This document shows, in pieces, positions 36,851-48,940 of a DNA stretch of 64,000 nucleotides. The position numbers and the translations under genes were made by a program. The DNA is from Aselliscus stoliczkanus (lineage: Eukaryota > Chordata > Mammalia > Chiroptera > Hipposideridae). Each line of letters begins with the position of its first letter. Within the stretch, counting starts at the first letter, position 1. Under the pieces are notes generated by a model, which saw only the letters and a program-made list of their open reading frames with translations, ran no database searches and had not been told where the DNA came from. The stretch covers positions 10,697,501 to 10,761,500 of the forward strand of contig CM066736.1 in assembly GCA_033961575.1 (NCBI GenBank). Reading direction: 5' to 3'.

Positions 36851-39560
36851 CTAGAGGCAAAGTGAGTAAAGCTGATATTTTATTGTCGAAGGCAGCTTTC
36901 CTAAAAAAACATACCTGTAAGGTAGACGGGCAGCTGGTTGGCTTACAGAGGCATAAACTCATTGAAAAAAAGGTTTTTCTTGAAGTACATCTATAAATAT
37001 CAGCTGTATAGGCTCCTGAATACCAAAAGGCATTCCCTGAAACTGCTTTACTTATACTTCAAGACAACTGGATTTAGAGGTGAGAAATCATTTTTATGAT
37101 ACGCAAGGGAGATAAGTGACAAAAGAATAGAAGAGAAAAATAAATAAATCTAGAGAGTTGCAAGATTTTGCTTAAGTTGAACCTTTTTAAAAAATAAAAG
37201 TACCAACTCATCCCAGGTCCCAAACTGCCAATATCTATATCCCTGGTTTAAAAAGTTCTCAATTACTACCATATTGCATTTTAATCTTTCATTACACTCA
37301 GTTTAAAAACTGTTATACATGGCTGTGCTAAGGAGCATTTTCTAATAGTATCATGACATATTCTTAAGAAGACTATAAAGCAACATAAGAACAGGACTAA
37401 AGTAGCTCTATAAATAGCTACCGAAATTAAGTTCAAATAATGAAAAACAGCTTCTTTGAAATGTTTATTAAATTACGTGTATATATAACATTTTCTCTGA
37501 GGAAGCCAAATCTATCAGATAATCATATTATACCTCTGTAATTAAATTTTAAAATTTGCAAATAACATCCTCTTAGAAACCCATGAGATTAAGTCGCTAA
37601 TTGTTTAATAATGATAATTAAATTAATTTTTGTAAATGATTAAAGTTGATACTGTTGGTATTTTTCTATTTGAACAAATATAACTCAAGAATAATAGATT
37701 CAAATGAAATCATCAAACCTTTTAGTATCACAGAATTCATTCCCACAATTTTCTTTGGTCTTTTCATCCAAGAATACTATGAAAGTATATCTTGTAAGTT
37801 GGCCTTTCTATTAAAAGATATCTTTAAAAGGTCAATTACAGACAGTTAAAATTATTCCATAACAGTACATATGGACCATGTTAAATAAAATCTACTTCTC
37901 CAACCTAATACGGTATTCAAATTTAATCTCCTGCAGCTCATGTAACCAAAAACATAACTAAACCTTTAACCCACAGTCTGAGAAAAATACATGTAAAGAA
38001 AATAAAATCCATTATGTTCCGCCCTAATAATCAAATTATACCAAACAACAGGCTTTAAATAATATCAGAAATCTCAAGGGATTCCTAAAAATACATAGTA
38101 CTTACAGACCAGAAAACAAAACTACAGCAGAAAAAAAAACAGAGAGAATTATAACATACATTATCCTTCCTTCTAAAACTAAAAATCCCAGTAAAATCTC
38201 AGAAAGTCAAGAGTTATGCTCAAGGCAACTCCTTAATATGCTGCCATTAGATCAAGCAGAATGCATCTGAGACGTTGCTATGGCAATCAGAGATGGCTAC
38301 CCTAAAAAGCAAAAAGCAACTACTATTGTCAATTACAGTCTCAATACTAGCATCTAAACACAAATCCAACCAATGCTGGAAAAAAGGCCATTTCATAAAT
38401 TATGAAGCTTACTGCTCCCATAATTTGCATGGCCTGATGAACTTAATACAGTTCAGACTTCAATTCTCACTCTCCTTCAAATAAACTAAGCAGCAATCCC
38501 CTTTCACAAAGATGGAGGGAACTAACAGACTGACAGATGGGTGGGAAGGGGGCAGGAAGAGAGGGAGGAAGGGGAGGCCTCCCAGCTATAGTAAAAACAA
38601 ACCAGGCATTTTTACCTTTGAACTGCTTCCAAATCAAAGAGAGGCAAGTATGGAGGGGCAAATATTTAAGTTTCAAAGAGTAACCGCAACACTAAAATTA
38701 TTTGCCAGCTTCTTCTAGAGTGCAAAAACTACTTTTTTACAACATTTTGTAATTTATTCTTTCTAATTCCTAAATTTGATGCTTCTAATTTACCTGCACA
38801 TAATAATTATTACCAAGTAAGAAACCCTTTTATTTTAAGGGGCACATTTCTGGTAGAGAGCTCATTTATTTACAAGTTAGAAAAGCCAGAAATGCTTTCT
38901 GAACTCTTTGCTCATAAACCCAGAATATAAAGTTCACGTTTAGCAAACACAATATTATACCTATCTTGTATAGATTCCCTTTATAACCCCAACACAGACA
39001 CACACACCACCCCGGCCCCCGCCCCCAATAAAAAACCCTGAGGTATTTTTAAAAGTACAATTAAGTCACACAGTTAAGTGTGGGATTCCTTAGAGATGTA
39101 CACAATTCCAATGGCTACAAAGTTCTGAAACTCCTTTTTTTTTTTTAAATCAACAGGTCAGGTGCAATAACAACTACAGTTCACATGAAACTAATGATAT
39201 TGTATGCTAGTTATGCTAGTTATATTTTAATTAAAAAAATCTTTAAAAAAAAAAAAACTACAAAATTCTCCTGCCAATAATATACTGTAGTCATAGTAAC
39301 AACAACAAAAAAAACTAAACTGTTTTTTGGACCATATGACTCATCTAGTTATGCAATAACTCAGCCCTGAGAGTTAAGAGCCATTTAATAAAACTGGAAT
39401 TACTTACCAAGAAACCAGCTTTCTTCCCTTAGATTGTTGAAAGAAAGGAGTGGGGGAGGGAAGAAAGGAGAGAGGGAGGTGAAAAAAAGTTTTGCAACTC
39501 TGTTTCAAAGGTGTAAGGCTGGATCAAATATTTTCCAAATATTAACTAAAAGCCTAATTA
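36851..39560. other. Intron 2 stretch with purine-rich tracts
   Basis: No transposon recognised. Purine-rich tracts occur at 38512-38578 and 39436-39490, and a C-rich patch at 38998-39030. Confidence 0.45.
39436..39490 (+). repeat. Polypurine tract
   Basis: About 50 of 55 bases are purines: GAAA, GGGGGAGGG, GAGAGAGGGAGG blocks interrupted by single T residues. Such tracts can form triplex DNA. Confidence 0.75.
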
Positions 39561-39572
39561 ACACAAAATCAA

Positions 39573-39683
39573 TTTTTTTTTTTTTTTGAGGGCAGTGTCA
39601 CTGGCCCTTATATGTGGGACCTGAACCCGGGGCCGCTGGCTTCCGAAGCCAGCACTTAAACCACTGCGCCACTTGGCCGGCCC
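39573..39683 (-). mobile_element. Short tRNA-derived SINE (lineage B)
   Basis: T run, 'gagggcagtgtcactggccc', B-box complement, and 5' end 'acttggccggccc' on the plus strand. Flanks acacaaaatcaa and acataaatcaaa suggest decayed target duplications. Confidence 0.92.
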
Positions 39684-40128
39684 ACATAAATCAAAATTTT
39701 AATACTATATTTATATTCATCCAAAATTTGGATGAAACATAAATAACGCTAAAATTTCTCCCTCTTTAGGCACCAACAATATCTAAGGAAAATATGATTT
39801 TCAGTAACACCTTGTTTCTCTTGGTCTCCTTCAAACAACTTAGAAATGAGTAAAAATGGTTGGCTCAAAATCACTCCATTCAATATGCTTAAAGTTAAAA
39901 GTAAATAAAATAGCCCAGTCTATATTACAACTAAAAACCTTTTATCTAACTCACTGCAATACCTATCAAGTGGCCAACAAGTGTATTTGGTTAGCTCTGC
40001 CCTACTTTGTCACTAAAATAATAAATAAAATCCTACATACATAATAATCTTTGCTGCCCCACAGACATGTTTTTATTGGATTGATAAACTAAATTCAGGC
40101 TACCTTATTTGAAAATGTAAGCCCACCA

Positions 40129-40236
40129 GGGCCGGACAAATGGCGCGGTGGTTAAGTGCTGGCTTGGGAAGCCAGCGGCCCCGGTTCGGGTCCCACATAT
40201 GAGGACCAGTAACACTGTCCTTAAAAAAAAAAAAAA
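40129..40236 (+). mobile_element. Short tRNA-derived SINE (lineage B)
   Basis: Head 'gggccggacaaatggcgcgg', 'ggttcgggtccc', A tail. Perfect 17-bp duplications aaaatgtaagcccacca at 40112-40128 and 40237-40253, suggesting a fairly recent insertion. Confidence 0.95.
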
Positions 40237-40456
40237 AAAATGTAAGCCCACCAATCTGGCCTCATATAACTACTATCAAACAGTGTATTCTAATGTTTTC
40301 AGGGCGCCCTTAATTATATGGATTATCAAAATCTCCACAAAAATTTCAAAGGGTATCATTATATATATATACAAATTGAGCTAGTGAGTTCATTTCTTTT
40401 CAGTGTTCCAATAAAAAGATTTCGGTGACAGAGGTGATTAAAAATATTTTAGTTTT

Positions 40457-40591
40457 TGGTCGGCCAAGTGGCTCAGTTGGTTAAGAGCTCATTCAAGAAT
40501 GCGAGCTCTGAGCAACAGGATCACCGGTTCGATTCCCGGCCCGAACTGAGCTGCCACTGGGCTGCCAACAGGTGGTAGGATGGCTCAGCTA
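40457..40591 (+). mobile_element. Divergent tRNA-derived SINE with canonical A and B boxes
   Basis: Reads 'ggtcggccaagtggctcagt' with A box TGGCTCAGTTGG and perfect B box GGTTCGATTCC, then a body 'cccgaactgagctgccactg' unlike the other copies. It lacks the '..ggccagtgacactgccctc' segment of the other copies. It ends near an AT-rich run; duplications are unclear. The second half is reminiscent of the bat Rhin-1 SINE as I remember it. Confidence 0.8.
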
Positions 40592-40711
40592 AAATATATA
40601 TATATTTTATTTTTGCTTTAGTTATGCTCAATAATGTATAATGTTGATTATATACTTAATATATAATACTGATTATATATAATTATATATAAAATATATA
40701 TTAAATAAAAT
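40588..40711. repeat. AT-rich low-complexity region
   Basis: Dominated by TATA and AATATA units immediately after the divergent SINE, perhaps an expanded tail. Confidence 0.8.
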
Positions 40712-40899
40712 ATGACCTTTGTGTTTTTTCATCCACAAGTGAAGTTGTCTAAATGATAAAATGAAATGAAAGTAAACTTTCCCTAATATTTTTCTTTCGG
40801 AAGTCAAAAGCATCTTCACAGGGTATTTTTTTTTTTTTCAGCAGTCTTAGAGAAATCTGTCATCATGCATTCCATGTAACCTTCAAAGTCTTTGTGCAT

Positions 40900-41200
40900 T
40901 GTCTAAGGGTTAAAGCCAAGGCAGTTTCAGACAATCTGATTCCTATCTATCTACCTAGCTTTCCAGCCTCAGCCCCCTTTCCCCATCCTGTCTCCTCTTC
41001 AACCACATATCCTATAAGCCCTGAACATACTCGTAGGGAGTTACTCAGCTTCAATCCAATTCAATTTCTCCTATCCTCTTAAAAATACAAAAACCTCAAG
41101 TGCTGGAATGATATCTTTCTTGCTTTTAGATCCACAATGCCTAGCACAGTATTTAGGAAAGAGTAGTTTGTCCAATATGTGTGTTTAATGGATAAAATGT
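40900..41200 (+). repeat. L2 LINE 3' end
   Basis: '..ccatcctgtctcctcttcaac' and the terminal motif 'tagatccacaatgcctagca cagtatttagg' fit the L2 3' end. Confidence 0.55.
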
Positions 41201-41394
41201 GAATCTAGCTTTTTTCTCTACACTTTAGGTTGACTGATTTTAATATTAATAAATTAAAACTCACACAAAAGTTCAATATTTAAGAATCAAAAACCCATAT
41301 GTGATTAAAGATATACAAAACAGCTGTTTAATGGTTCCCATTGTATTTCACCAACAATGATGGAACAGACTCCCAATATTCTCCTTCCCACAAA

Positions 41395-41850
41395 CTTCCT
41401 TGCTCCAATTCATTTAACAGGTTGCAGCCCAGATGAATCCTTCTAACTGCTCAAGACTCTCAAAAGATCCCACTAACAGTCTCCTGAATGGTGGTAGTGC
41501 CTATACCCAACAGTCAAGCTCCCCCATGGTCTGATTTGAACCACCTTCCTAAGCTTATTTCTTCCTCTTTATCACACAGCCTCCTCAACAGCCAGCCGCA
41601 CTGAAATTCTATGACCCACACTTCTCTACTGTGCCTTTACCCTTCTCAGTCACTCTACTAAACTACCTTTTCTTCCTCCTGCCCCTGAAACCCATGTGTC
41701 CCAGTTCACCTCTCGAAAGTATCATTTTAAGGGCCACTTCCTCCAAAGACTTGCTTAATCGGAGTGTAATTGCAGGTGGTGTCTACTGTTTCAAATTCCC
41801 AGAGCACTGCACCTGTACCTCCAATACAGCTCCTATTACATGATAAAAGG
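41395..41850 (+). repeat. L2 LINE fragment
   Basis: 'actctcaaaagatcccactaacagtc', 'tggtctgatttgaaccacct', 'ccttctcagtcactctacta' and 'aagggccacttcctccaaag' follow the L2 order. The open frames here are fragments of it. Confidence 0.55.
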
Positions 41851-43039
41851 CACTGTATTATTGAGTCATCACTCCTACTGCATCTAAACAACTTAGAGAA
41901 TCAATGTTTGTCTCAGAAAAAAAGGGGACAGAAATGCTTCTGGAGGAAGCTATGTAAAGTCTCAAAGCAAATGGAAGAAGAGCAAACCATGATAAAGACT
42001 GCTCAAGAACACCAAGTTTAGTTTAAACTGTACTGACTGGTGATGTAAACACTGAGGGGAAATTCTGAAAGGTCATTCTACTGTCAGTGTAAGAAGCATG
42101 CAACCCCACTGAGATACGACTCCATCCTCATTTGTTCCATACTCACAAACATCCTAGTCAACGTAAGGGGTATAGATGGTCAAGAGACATTTGGTTTGAG
42201 AAATGATAATTGTGGCAAAAAGCAACGTACTATTATTACTGTTTGATTTGATATTGAAAAATCTGCAACAAATGTATCTAACTAGAAGGGAGATCTGGTA
42301 TGTCTAATAAGTTTTTTAAAAAAGTCTTAATATTATAATGCAAACATCATAATTTCAGCAAAATTGATACTAAGAACAGAAAATTTGGGGCGAAATCCAT
42401 TGTCTTTCACTAGAAAAAAGCTTTAATACTTTGACATATTTGACAAAACTGATCATTTGCAAAGTCCCTTTAGCTTGACGGAATGTTAATTGAAGACCCT
42501 CACTCACTTGTGTTGAAACGTCTAGTCTCATCCTATGAAGGTTGTAACTGCCCAGAAAAGACAGCACGACACATGAACATGACTAAGAGGTTGCCTGGGC
42601 ATCTACCCACCTGGATGAATACAACCTACGTGGGGAAGAAGCAGAAACCCATTGAGAGAACTCAAGTCTTTATAAGCAACTGTCTTACGGGAGTAAGGGC
42701 ACAACATGGGAAAATTTAATCTGGGGTTGCAAGAGGATATAAATGACAAAGAAAATTTTTCAAAACTTTCTATTTTGGACCTGCAAATTTAGCTGTCTTG
42801 AACCGTAACTACATCCTCCTTGAGTTTCAAACATAAGATTAGTAAAGTCCAATCACCATCCTCTCCGCCCCACCCCCTGCAAAAAAACAGTTCATGTCTA
42901 ATTCATCTTTCCATCATCCCAAGGTAGTGGCATCTTAAAAAAACAAACCAAAAAAACCCCTCATACTTAGTTGGCTAAACATTTTAAACCAAAGAAACAA
43001 ATCCCTGATGTCACAGCAGGAATACAAACAAACACACTG
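41851..43039. other. Intron 2 stretch without recognised elements
   Basis: Unique-looking; the 42370-42719 frames overlap on both strands and show no known domain. Confidence 0.4.
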
Positions 43040-43450
43040 GAAGTTCTACCCCATCTGGGCATTTATCACACTGTACTGTGTTCTTATCTAACTGTCCCAC
43101 GACAGGGTACACTCTGAGAGGTCAAGAAAGGGGTTGTCCAGTTTACCAGGGAATGCCAAATACCTAGCACATTATGTGGCCCATGTTCCAAGTGCAATAA
43201 TACCTGAAGACTGACTAAACAGAATAAACAAAACAAAAACAGAATAAACAAAAGACATGCTTAAAGCTTCACAAGCATCCTGAGAATTGCTCCAAAATAA
43301 GGTGCACTAATTTCAAATTTTCATCAATTAAATTTCTGGAGAAAAATCAACAACTTGACTATCCATTTCAAGCTCCTGGACAGCAGTGGCCAGGTTATTC
43401 GCAGCACACAGCACAGTGCCTAGCCCTCAATAAATGCTTGTTGAAGTCTT
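43040..43450 (+). repeat. Two L2 LINE 3' ends
   Basis: First: 'atcacactgtactgtgttct ... ctgtcccacgacagggtac ... tacctagcacattatgtggc' (43060-43200). Second: 'gcacagtgcctagccctcaa taaatgcttgttgaa' (43375-43448), a well-kept L2 terminus. Confidence 0.65.
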
Positions 43451-46281
43451 ACTTCCCTCCACCTTCAAAGATAAGAGTTTCCATAACATAACTATCTAAT
43501 TAGGCTTTCTCTAATTAAACTTTTGCCAGGTCATTTTAGGAACTACTGAATTATATTTTAACCCAGAGGCATTCAGTAATCAAATTTACCTCACATAGTT
43601 GGGTTGTTGTTTTTTTAAGCCGAAACACAGAATAACAGATGGGATTTAAGTTTTTACTAATTTTCCTTAATCTTAACCTTATAACCTAGCTCTATAAGTG
43701 AAAAACAAAACAGAAAACCTCTATCAATCTATTATTTAATACATCAGGCAATTATTGCCCACTGACCTTCAATATAACACAGTCAGAATCAGTTTTTACT
43801 CTGTTCCAAACAACAGGCACTTGAAGACGGCTCCTGCAATGTCAACAATTATAACTATGTCAACTAGCCAACGCTTACAACCAAAAACATGCTTTTTATA
43901 TCCAACATGCCTTTATCCTCACTCTGGAATTCAGAGTTCAGTACTCCATGTACTTTTTGGCATTTTCGAGAAACTCCGTCTTCAGAAAACAGTTTCATAC
44001 TTAACACATCAACATTTTTTCTTATGACATTAAGACCATACTTTCGAGAAACGGATAATGAAGTTGTAAAATACTCTCCAATTTCAACTTTCTTCTTCAA
44101 ATAACCCAAGACAAATTGTGTAATTTAATAGCGTACTTATCAACATTATGTAAAGCACTTAAGACTAGCAGTTAAATAGTCTAATGCTGGTTTTTCCAAA
44201 GAAATGACCACATTTAGAATTTAGTGGTAATTTATATTTTCCTCACTATTTTCAGAAATCCAAAAATCCACAAAGGATAGCTTTAAGGACTTTTTCAATT
44301 ATATATAGTACACAAATAAACTGGTTTTATATGTATATAATTTTAAATGATCTAAACAAATGTATACCTTAAGAATTTAAATCATAGTTCTTATAAGTTA
44401 GAATGAAAAGGGTCAATGAACACAAAAGCCAATTCCATACATCACTTTAGTCAGTTCAAAATATGTTGGAAGCAGACAATAGCAACAATGAAATGGGCAC
44501 TTAAATTTTTTTTCCCTATGCATAACTGGACTTATTTTCAATTTATACAGTACTGAATTTAAAAATATATAATCAAGGAAAATCAAATGAAGAAGGTGCC
44601 TACTCATAAACAAGAAAACATAAATTTAAATTATATTTGTTATTAGTGCACATTTCTGCCACATTAAAAAATGTCTAACAAATTGTTAAAGGTGAAGATA
44701 AATCTCTACCGATGTTCTAGTATTATAACAAACTATTCGTGGGATAAAGTTAATAAGATAGAGCAGCATTACAAATATAAAAATGAAGAAATAAATTCAT
44801 TTCAGAAGAAAATAAAGATTTCACTCATTTTATGAATCTTTAAGTGATCTGTAGGACTTCCTTACAAAGGGATATATGAATATAAAGACTGAGTCATTTT
44901 TTATGTTCATAATGTGACCTGAGTTAAAATTCCTGGGTAACCATCAAACCAAAGTTTCAGAAGCATTCATCTACTGTATACATGTTAATTTAAATTTCTG
45001 TGATTTCAAATGTATACATTTCCAAGGCAAAATTATTTTGAGAGTAAACTTAATACCCAAATTGCACTACAGTTCTTTTTCAAGAAGTGTTCAACCTTTC
45101 AATGCCTAAAAACTGAATTCCAGAAAGTTCCTCTCAAATTAACTTCAGCTGCCACGAAGGTTTTCATGTGAAATAACTAAAATATCTGTAAAGCTTTCTA
45201 TATGGCCTAAAACTATAAAATACAGATTTCCTTAGCTCAGTTAGTGCTGTTATAAACTAATGAATCTTTTTGCAAAATATATATTCAATAATCATGGAAT
45301 AATTTTTAAATCTCTATAAAATAATAATCTGAAGTATTGTTCCAATGAATATATACTTTTCCCAAACTCTATTTTCTTCCACTCAGAGATTTCCAAAAAA
45401 AAATTATAAAATCATAATTTATACAGCCAATGTCCAGACTTCTCACACCTTTCAGCTATCTAAATACACAGACTAGACATAAATTAAGAAAAAGCTATAA
45501 CCAATCAAGTCTTTTTTGCTTTAATATACTGAAACAGGCAAAGGTTAAAATTTATAGTCCATATACTTGAGAATTAATTAACTAAATAAGTTACCAGGTA
45601 AACTTCTGGGCACAATACTTATAACCTTGGGAAAACTAAAAAGCTGGGAAAAGCTGTGTGGTTTTGCTACTTGAATAAAAAAAGTATCTCAAGAATATAC
45701 TACTGAACTAAAAAGTCAGTGATTAGACTGAAGTCCCTCTAGTGTTCATCTAGTTAAATTAACAATCTCAGAACGGTAAAGACTTATTTATCTCATCACT
45801 ACTAAATCTGTCCCACATATTAAATAAAAATGAATTTAATAAACAAAAAAGGCGCAAAAACGAAATCAGCAGAATCTTAAATTTTCCCCTGTAAATCATT
45901 CAAGGTTCAGAAAGAAAGAATAAATCCAAAACTACTTTCCACTGCAAGACTGATCAAGCACCCACATGACGCCTAGCTCCTAACAGGTGAACTAGAAATA
46001 TTTGATTATTGTCTAGTTTCTAGTTTCAACATATAAGTATTTCAAATCATCATTTATTCCTAGTTTATTGCTACTATAAAATCAGGCGCAATAAGCATAA
46101 ATAAAAACTATCCTGCACTTAAAAAAAACAAATATGGAAAGGGAATTAGGCTTAATATGGCATGTGATATGAATTGTAGTAGTAACCCTTATTAATCAAA
46201 TATCCTTGCTAATTCTGTATTTTGTGATAATCAATAAAAAGTCCAAAACGCTAGTCAATTGATAATTAACATATACCATCC
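43451..46281. other. Intron 2 stretch without recognised elements
   Basis: 2.8 kb of AT-rich DNA with no repeat or gene I can recognise. Confidence 0.45.
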
Positions 46282-46297
46282 ACTTAGTGTAATTTTC

Positions 46298-46420
46298 TTT
46301 TTCTTCTTTTTTTTTTTTTTTTTTTTGAGGGCAGTGTCACTGGCCCTCTATGTGGGATACGAACCAGGGCCGCTGGCGTCCCAAGCCAGCTCTTAACCAC
46401 CGCGCCACTCGGCCGGCCCG
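46298..46420 (-). mobile_element. Short tRNA-derived SINE (lineage B)
   Basis: Long T run, 'gagggcagtgtcactggccc', and 5' end 'cactcggccggcccg'. Target duplications acttagtgtaattttc (46282-46297) and acttagtttaattttc (46421-46436), one mismatch. Confidence 0.94.
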
Positions 46421-46436
46421 ACTTAGTTTAATTTTC

Positions 46437-48049
46437 AAGGATTAGATCATAATCCCTACTTAAGAAAATATGAGACATAATTTTAATTTTTTACTCTAAA
46501 ATCCCTGCAGGAGTAAAGGCATAGATATTACCAATCATTCTTACACAGACAAAGCCAGAAAATGGTCAGTTATAAAAAACTGTTTGAAAATCAAAGCCTA
46601 TATATAATTAATATGGTACTGACAACGTCAGGTATAAAAGAATTCAAATTTTATCTACAGATAGAAATTATGACTAAAACTATGAATTGTAAAATAAATT
46701 GATGAAGATTTAAATATTGTGACAGTGGAGTTCATTAAAGGAAAAGTATGACTATGAAATGCATTTACACAGCATTTAAATCTATGAGCTTTTCATATTC
46801 ACTTCATGTTATATCATAAAATAAAGCTATAATTCCCATATTATGGATAAGAATAAAAGACGAGCAAATCTAAATGACTTCTCTATGATGACATATATCA
46901 CAAGAAGAGGCACAGTGTGAACATTCAATCTTATTTTTAGTTTACCTACCATACGTATCTCATGGTGTCTACCTCTCTAAAGGAAAAAGATAACACGAGC
47001 ACAGTAAATTTTTTCCTGGCCACTGTTCCATTTTGCATACAGGAGGGTGAATAGGGAGGGGGTTATCTACAATCCATGACCAATATTTCTGCTGAAAGCC
47101 AGCTCAGCTCAAGTCACAAATGTAAAAAAGAATGACAGATGGTTCCTGGCCACGAAGGTGTGACTCACTAATGCTGGAAGGACTCTTCACACATCCTGAG
47201 AGGCGTGGCTGCATCACACATGTTGCCAAACAGAAATTTCAACCAATACAGGAAATGGGAACTACTGTGGGTGTACACGCAAGTGTTTGCAAGCATCTTT
47301 GGAGGGGGCCGATCAACTTTGTTAAGTGTTTGAAAGATGCCATTTTAAAATTACAGAATTTGCAAAGTACTAACTAGCTTTCTTAAATATTAGAAAGTAG
47401 GTGGAGCCAAAAGGCTATCTTCATAACAATGGAACAAAAAAATGTATACATACTAACACTAAAAAATGTCTATTCAGAATTTCATTGAAAATATTTGTCT
47501 AAATCATACACTAGCTCATTCTATCATATAGTCTTTAGCGATGGTATTTAAAGAGGTTAGTAATGAATTCAGGATTTCAGGGTAAGAGAAGGAGAGCTCA
47601 ATTAAATCTTCTGGTCATTTGATTCTACAGTGAAACATGCAATTCTCAGAGCCTCAGCCAAGTAATCTTAGCTAATCATTTCAGCGTAGCAAATACCAAC
47701 TCTACAGTTGGGCTGGCAATTTATAACATATGCAGGACGGCTAAGGTCATTCAATCCATGATGTATTTATAAGTTAACGGGGCTTTGGACATATAAATAT
47801 CATTAGGTTCTTTTATCCAATAAATAGTACACTCCCATAACCCCTGTTCTACAGGATAATTAGAACACAGCTTTCAGCCAATTGCCCAAACTACCTGCTC
47901 TCTACAACACTAATAAAAAGTAATTTATGAAAAATAATACAATTAATTTTAATGAAACTTCTTAAATTAAACCATAGGCTGTAAAAAATAAGCAACTCCA
48001 AAAAAAGGAAGAAAATTGTATCATTTTGTTTCAATATGAGGTTAAAACG
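46437..48049. other. Intron 2 stretch without recognised elements
   Basis: AT-rich unique-looking sequence; the 81-codon frame at 47132-47377 has no recognisable domain. Confidence 0.45.
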
Positions 48050-48059
48050 AAATCAATGC

Positions 48060-48169
48060 GGGCCGGACTAGTGGCGCGGTGGTTAAACGCTGGCTTGGGA
48101 TGCCAGCGGCCCCGGTTCGGATCCCACATATGAGGGCCAGTGACACTGCCCTCAAAAAAAAAAAAAAAA
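48060..48169 (+). mobile_element. Short tRNA-derived SINE (lineage B)
   Basis: Head 'gggccggactagtggcgcgg', 'ggttcggatccc', 'gtgacactgccctc' and A tail. Exact duplications aaatcaatgc at 48050-48059 and 48170-48179. Confidence 0.94.
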
Positions 48170-48339
48170 AAATCAATGCATCAAGAAAGTCCTTCACATG
48201 TGGTCATATCTTTCACTTATAAAGGTCTCCTGTAGAGACAGTATGCTTTCCTGTCTGATCCAGAATCCAGGGAGGACTTCATAGTATGCCTTTGTGCTAG
48301 ACTGATAATCTTTACACAAACTTCTATTACACTCATTCA

Positions 48340-48940
48340 TTTACTAATTAATTTATTCAACAAATATATGCCAGGAATTACGCGGGTCCTGCAATGACAA
48401 TGATGGGCAACAGTCAGATGCAGGCCCTGCCCCTCCGTACTATTTATAGCTTACAGGGAACTTCCCAACTAGTTCTACTAAAAAACCCTCAAAACCCCCA
48501 GCTAGCTATTAAGTCCAAACGTCTCTGCCTAGTGTTTAAGCTCCATCACCATCAGGCACAAATACACACTTGCAATCAACCTTTCATCTTTAACCCTACT
48601 CCAATAGATAGTCCAAATTTTCCTACTCCGTATCCGTACACATGCTATTCCATATACATGAAATGCCCTTGCCCCAACGTAACGATATGTCCAAATGCCC
48701 AAATTATACCCATTCTTTAAAGGCTCAGTTCAACAATCAACTCCTCCTCAAAGCTCTGCCTCCTTCCCTATAACTTCAACCATATTGCGTTCCCCTCGTA
48801 GGGCATCTATAACAATGTGCATATGCTATCTCCGCTCTGAGGCTGTCCACTTCTGAGAAACAGAATAGGTTTCTGATTCATTTCTCTATTCTACACAGCA
48901 CCAGACACAATGCTGAATAAATATACAATGTTACCGGTAA
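48340..48940 (+). repeat. Old interspersed repeat plus L2 LINE fragment
   Basis: 48345-48430 has 'ttcaacaaatatatgccagg aattacgcggg', the same unnamed family as at 25330. 48450-48940 reads as L2: 'tctctgcctagtgtttaagc', 'catgctattccatatacatg', 'aaggctcagttcaacaatca', ending 'cacagcaccagacacaatgc tgaataaat'. Confidence 0.6.

Noticed and set aside
40457..40530. Possible functional tRNA gene because of perfect A and B boxes
   Set aside because: The region between the boxes does not fold into a clear anticodon arm, the acceptor stem ends do not pair, and the sequence continues into a SINE-like body.
41631..41843. Open frame with cysteine and proline content
   Set aside because: Lies in an L2 LINE fragment outside its coding region; typical of the C/T-rich L2 3' part.
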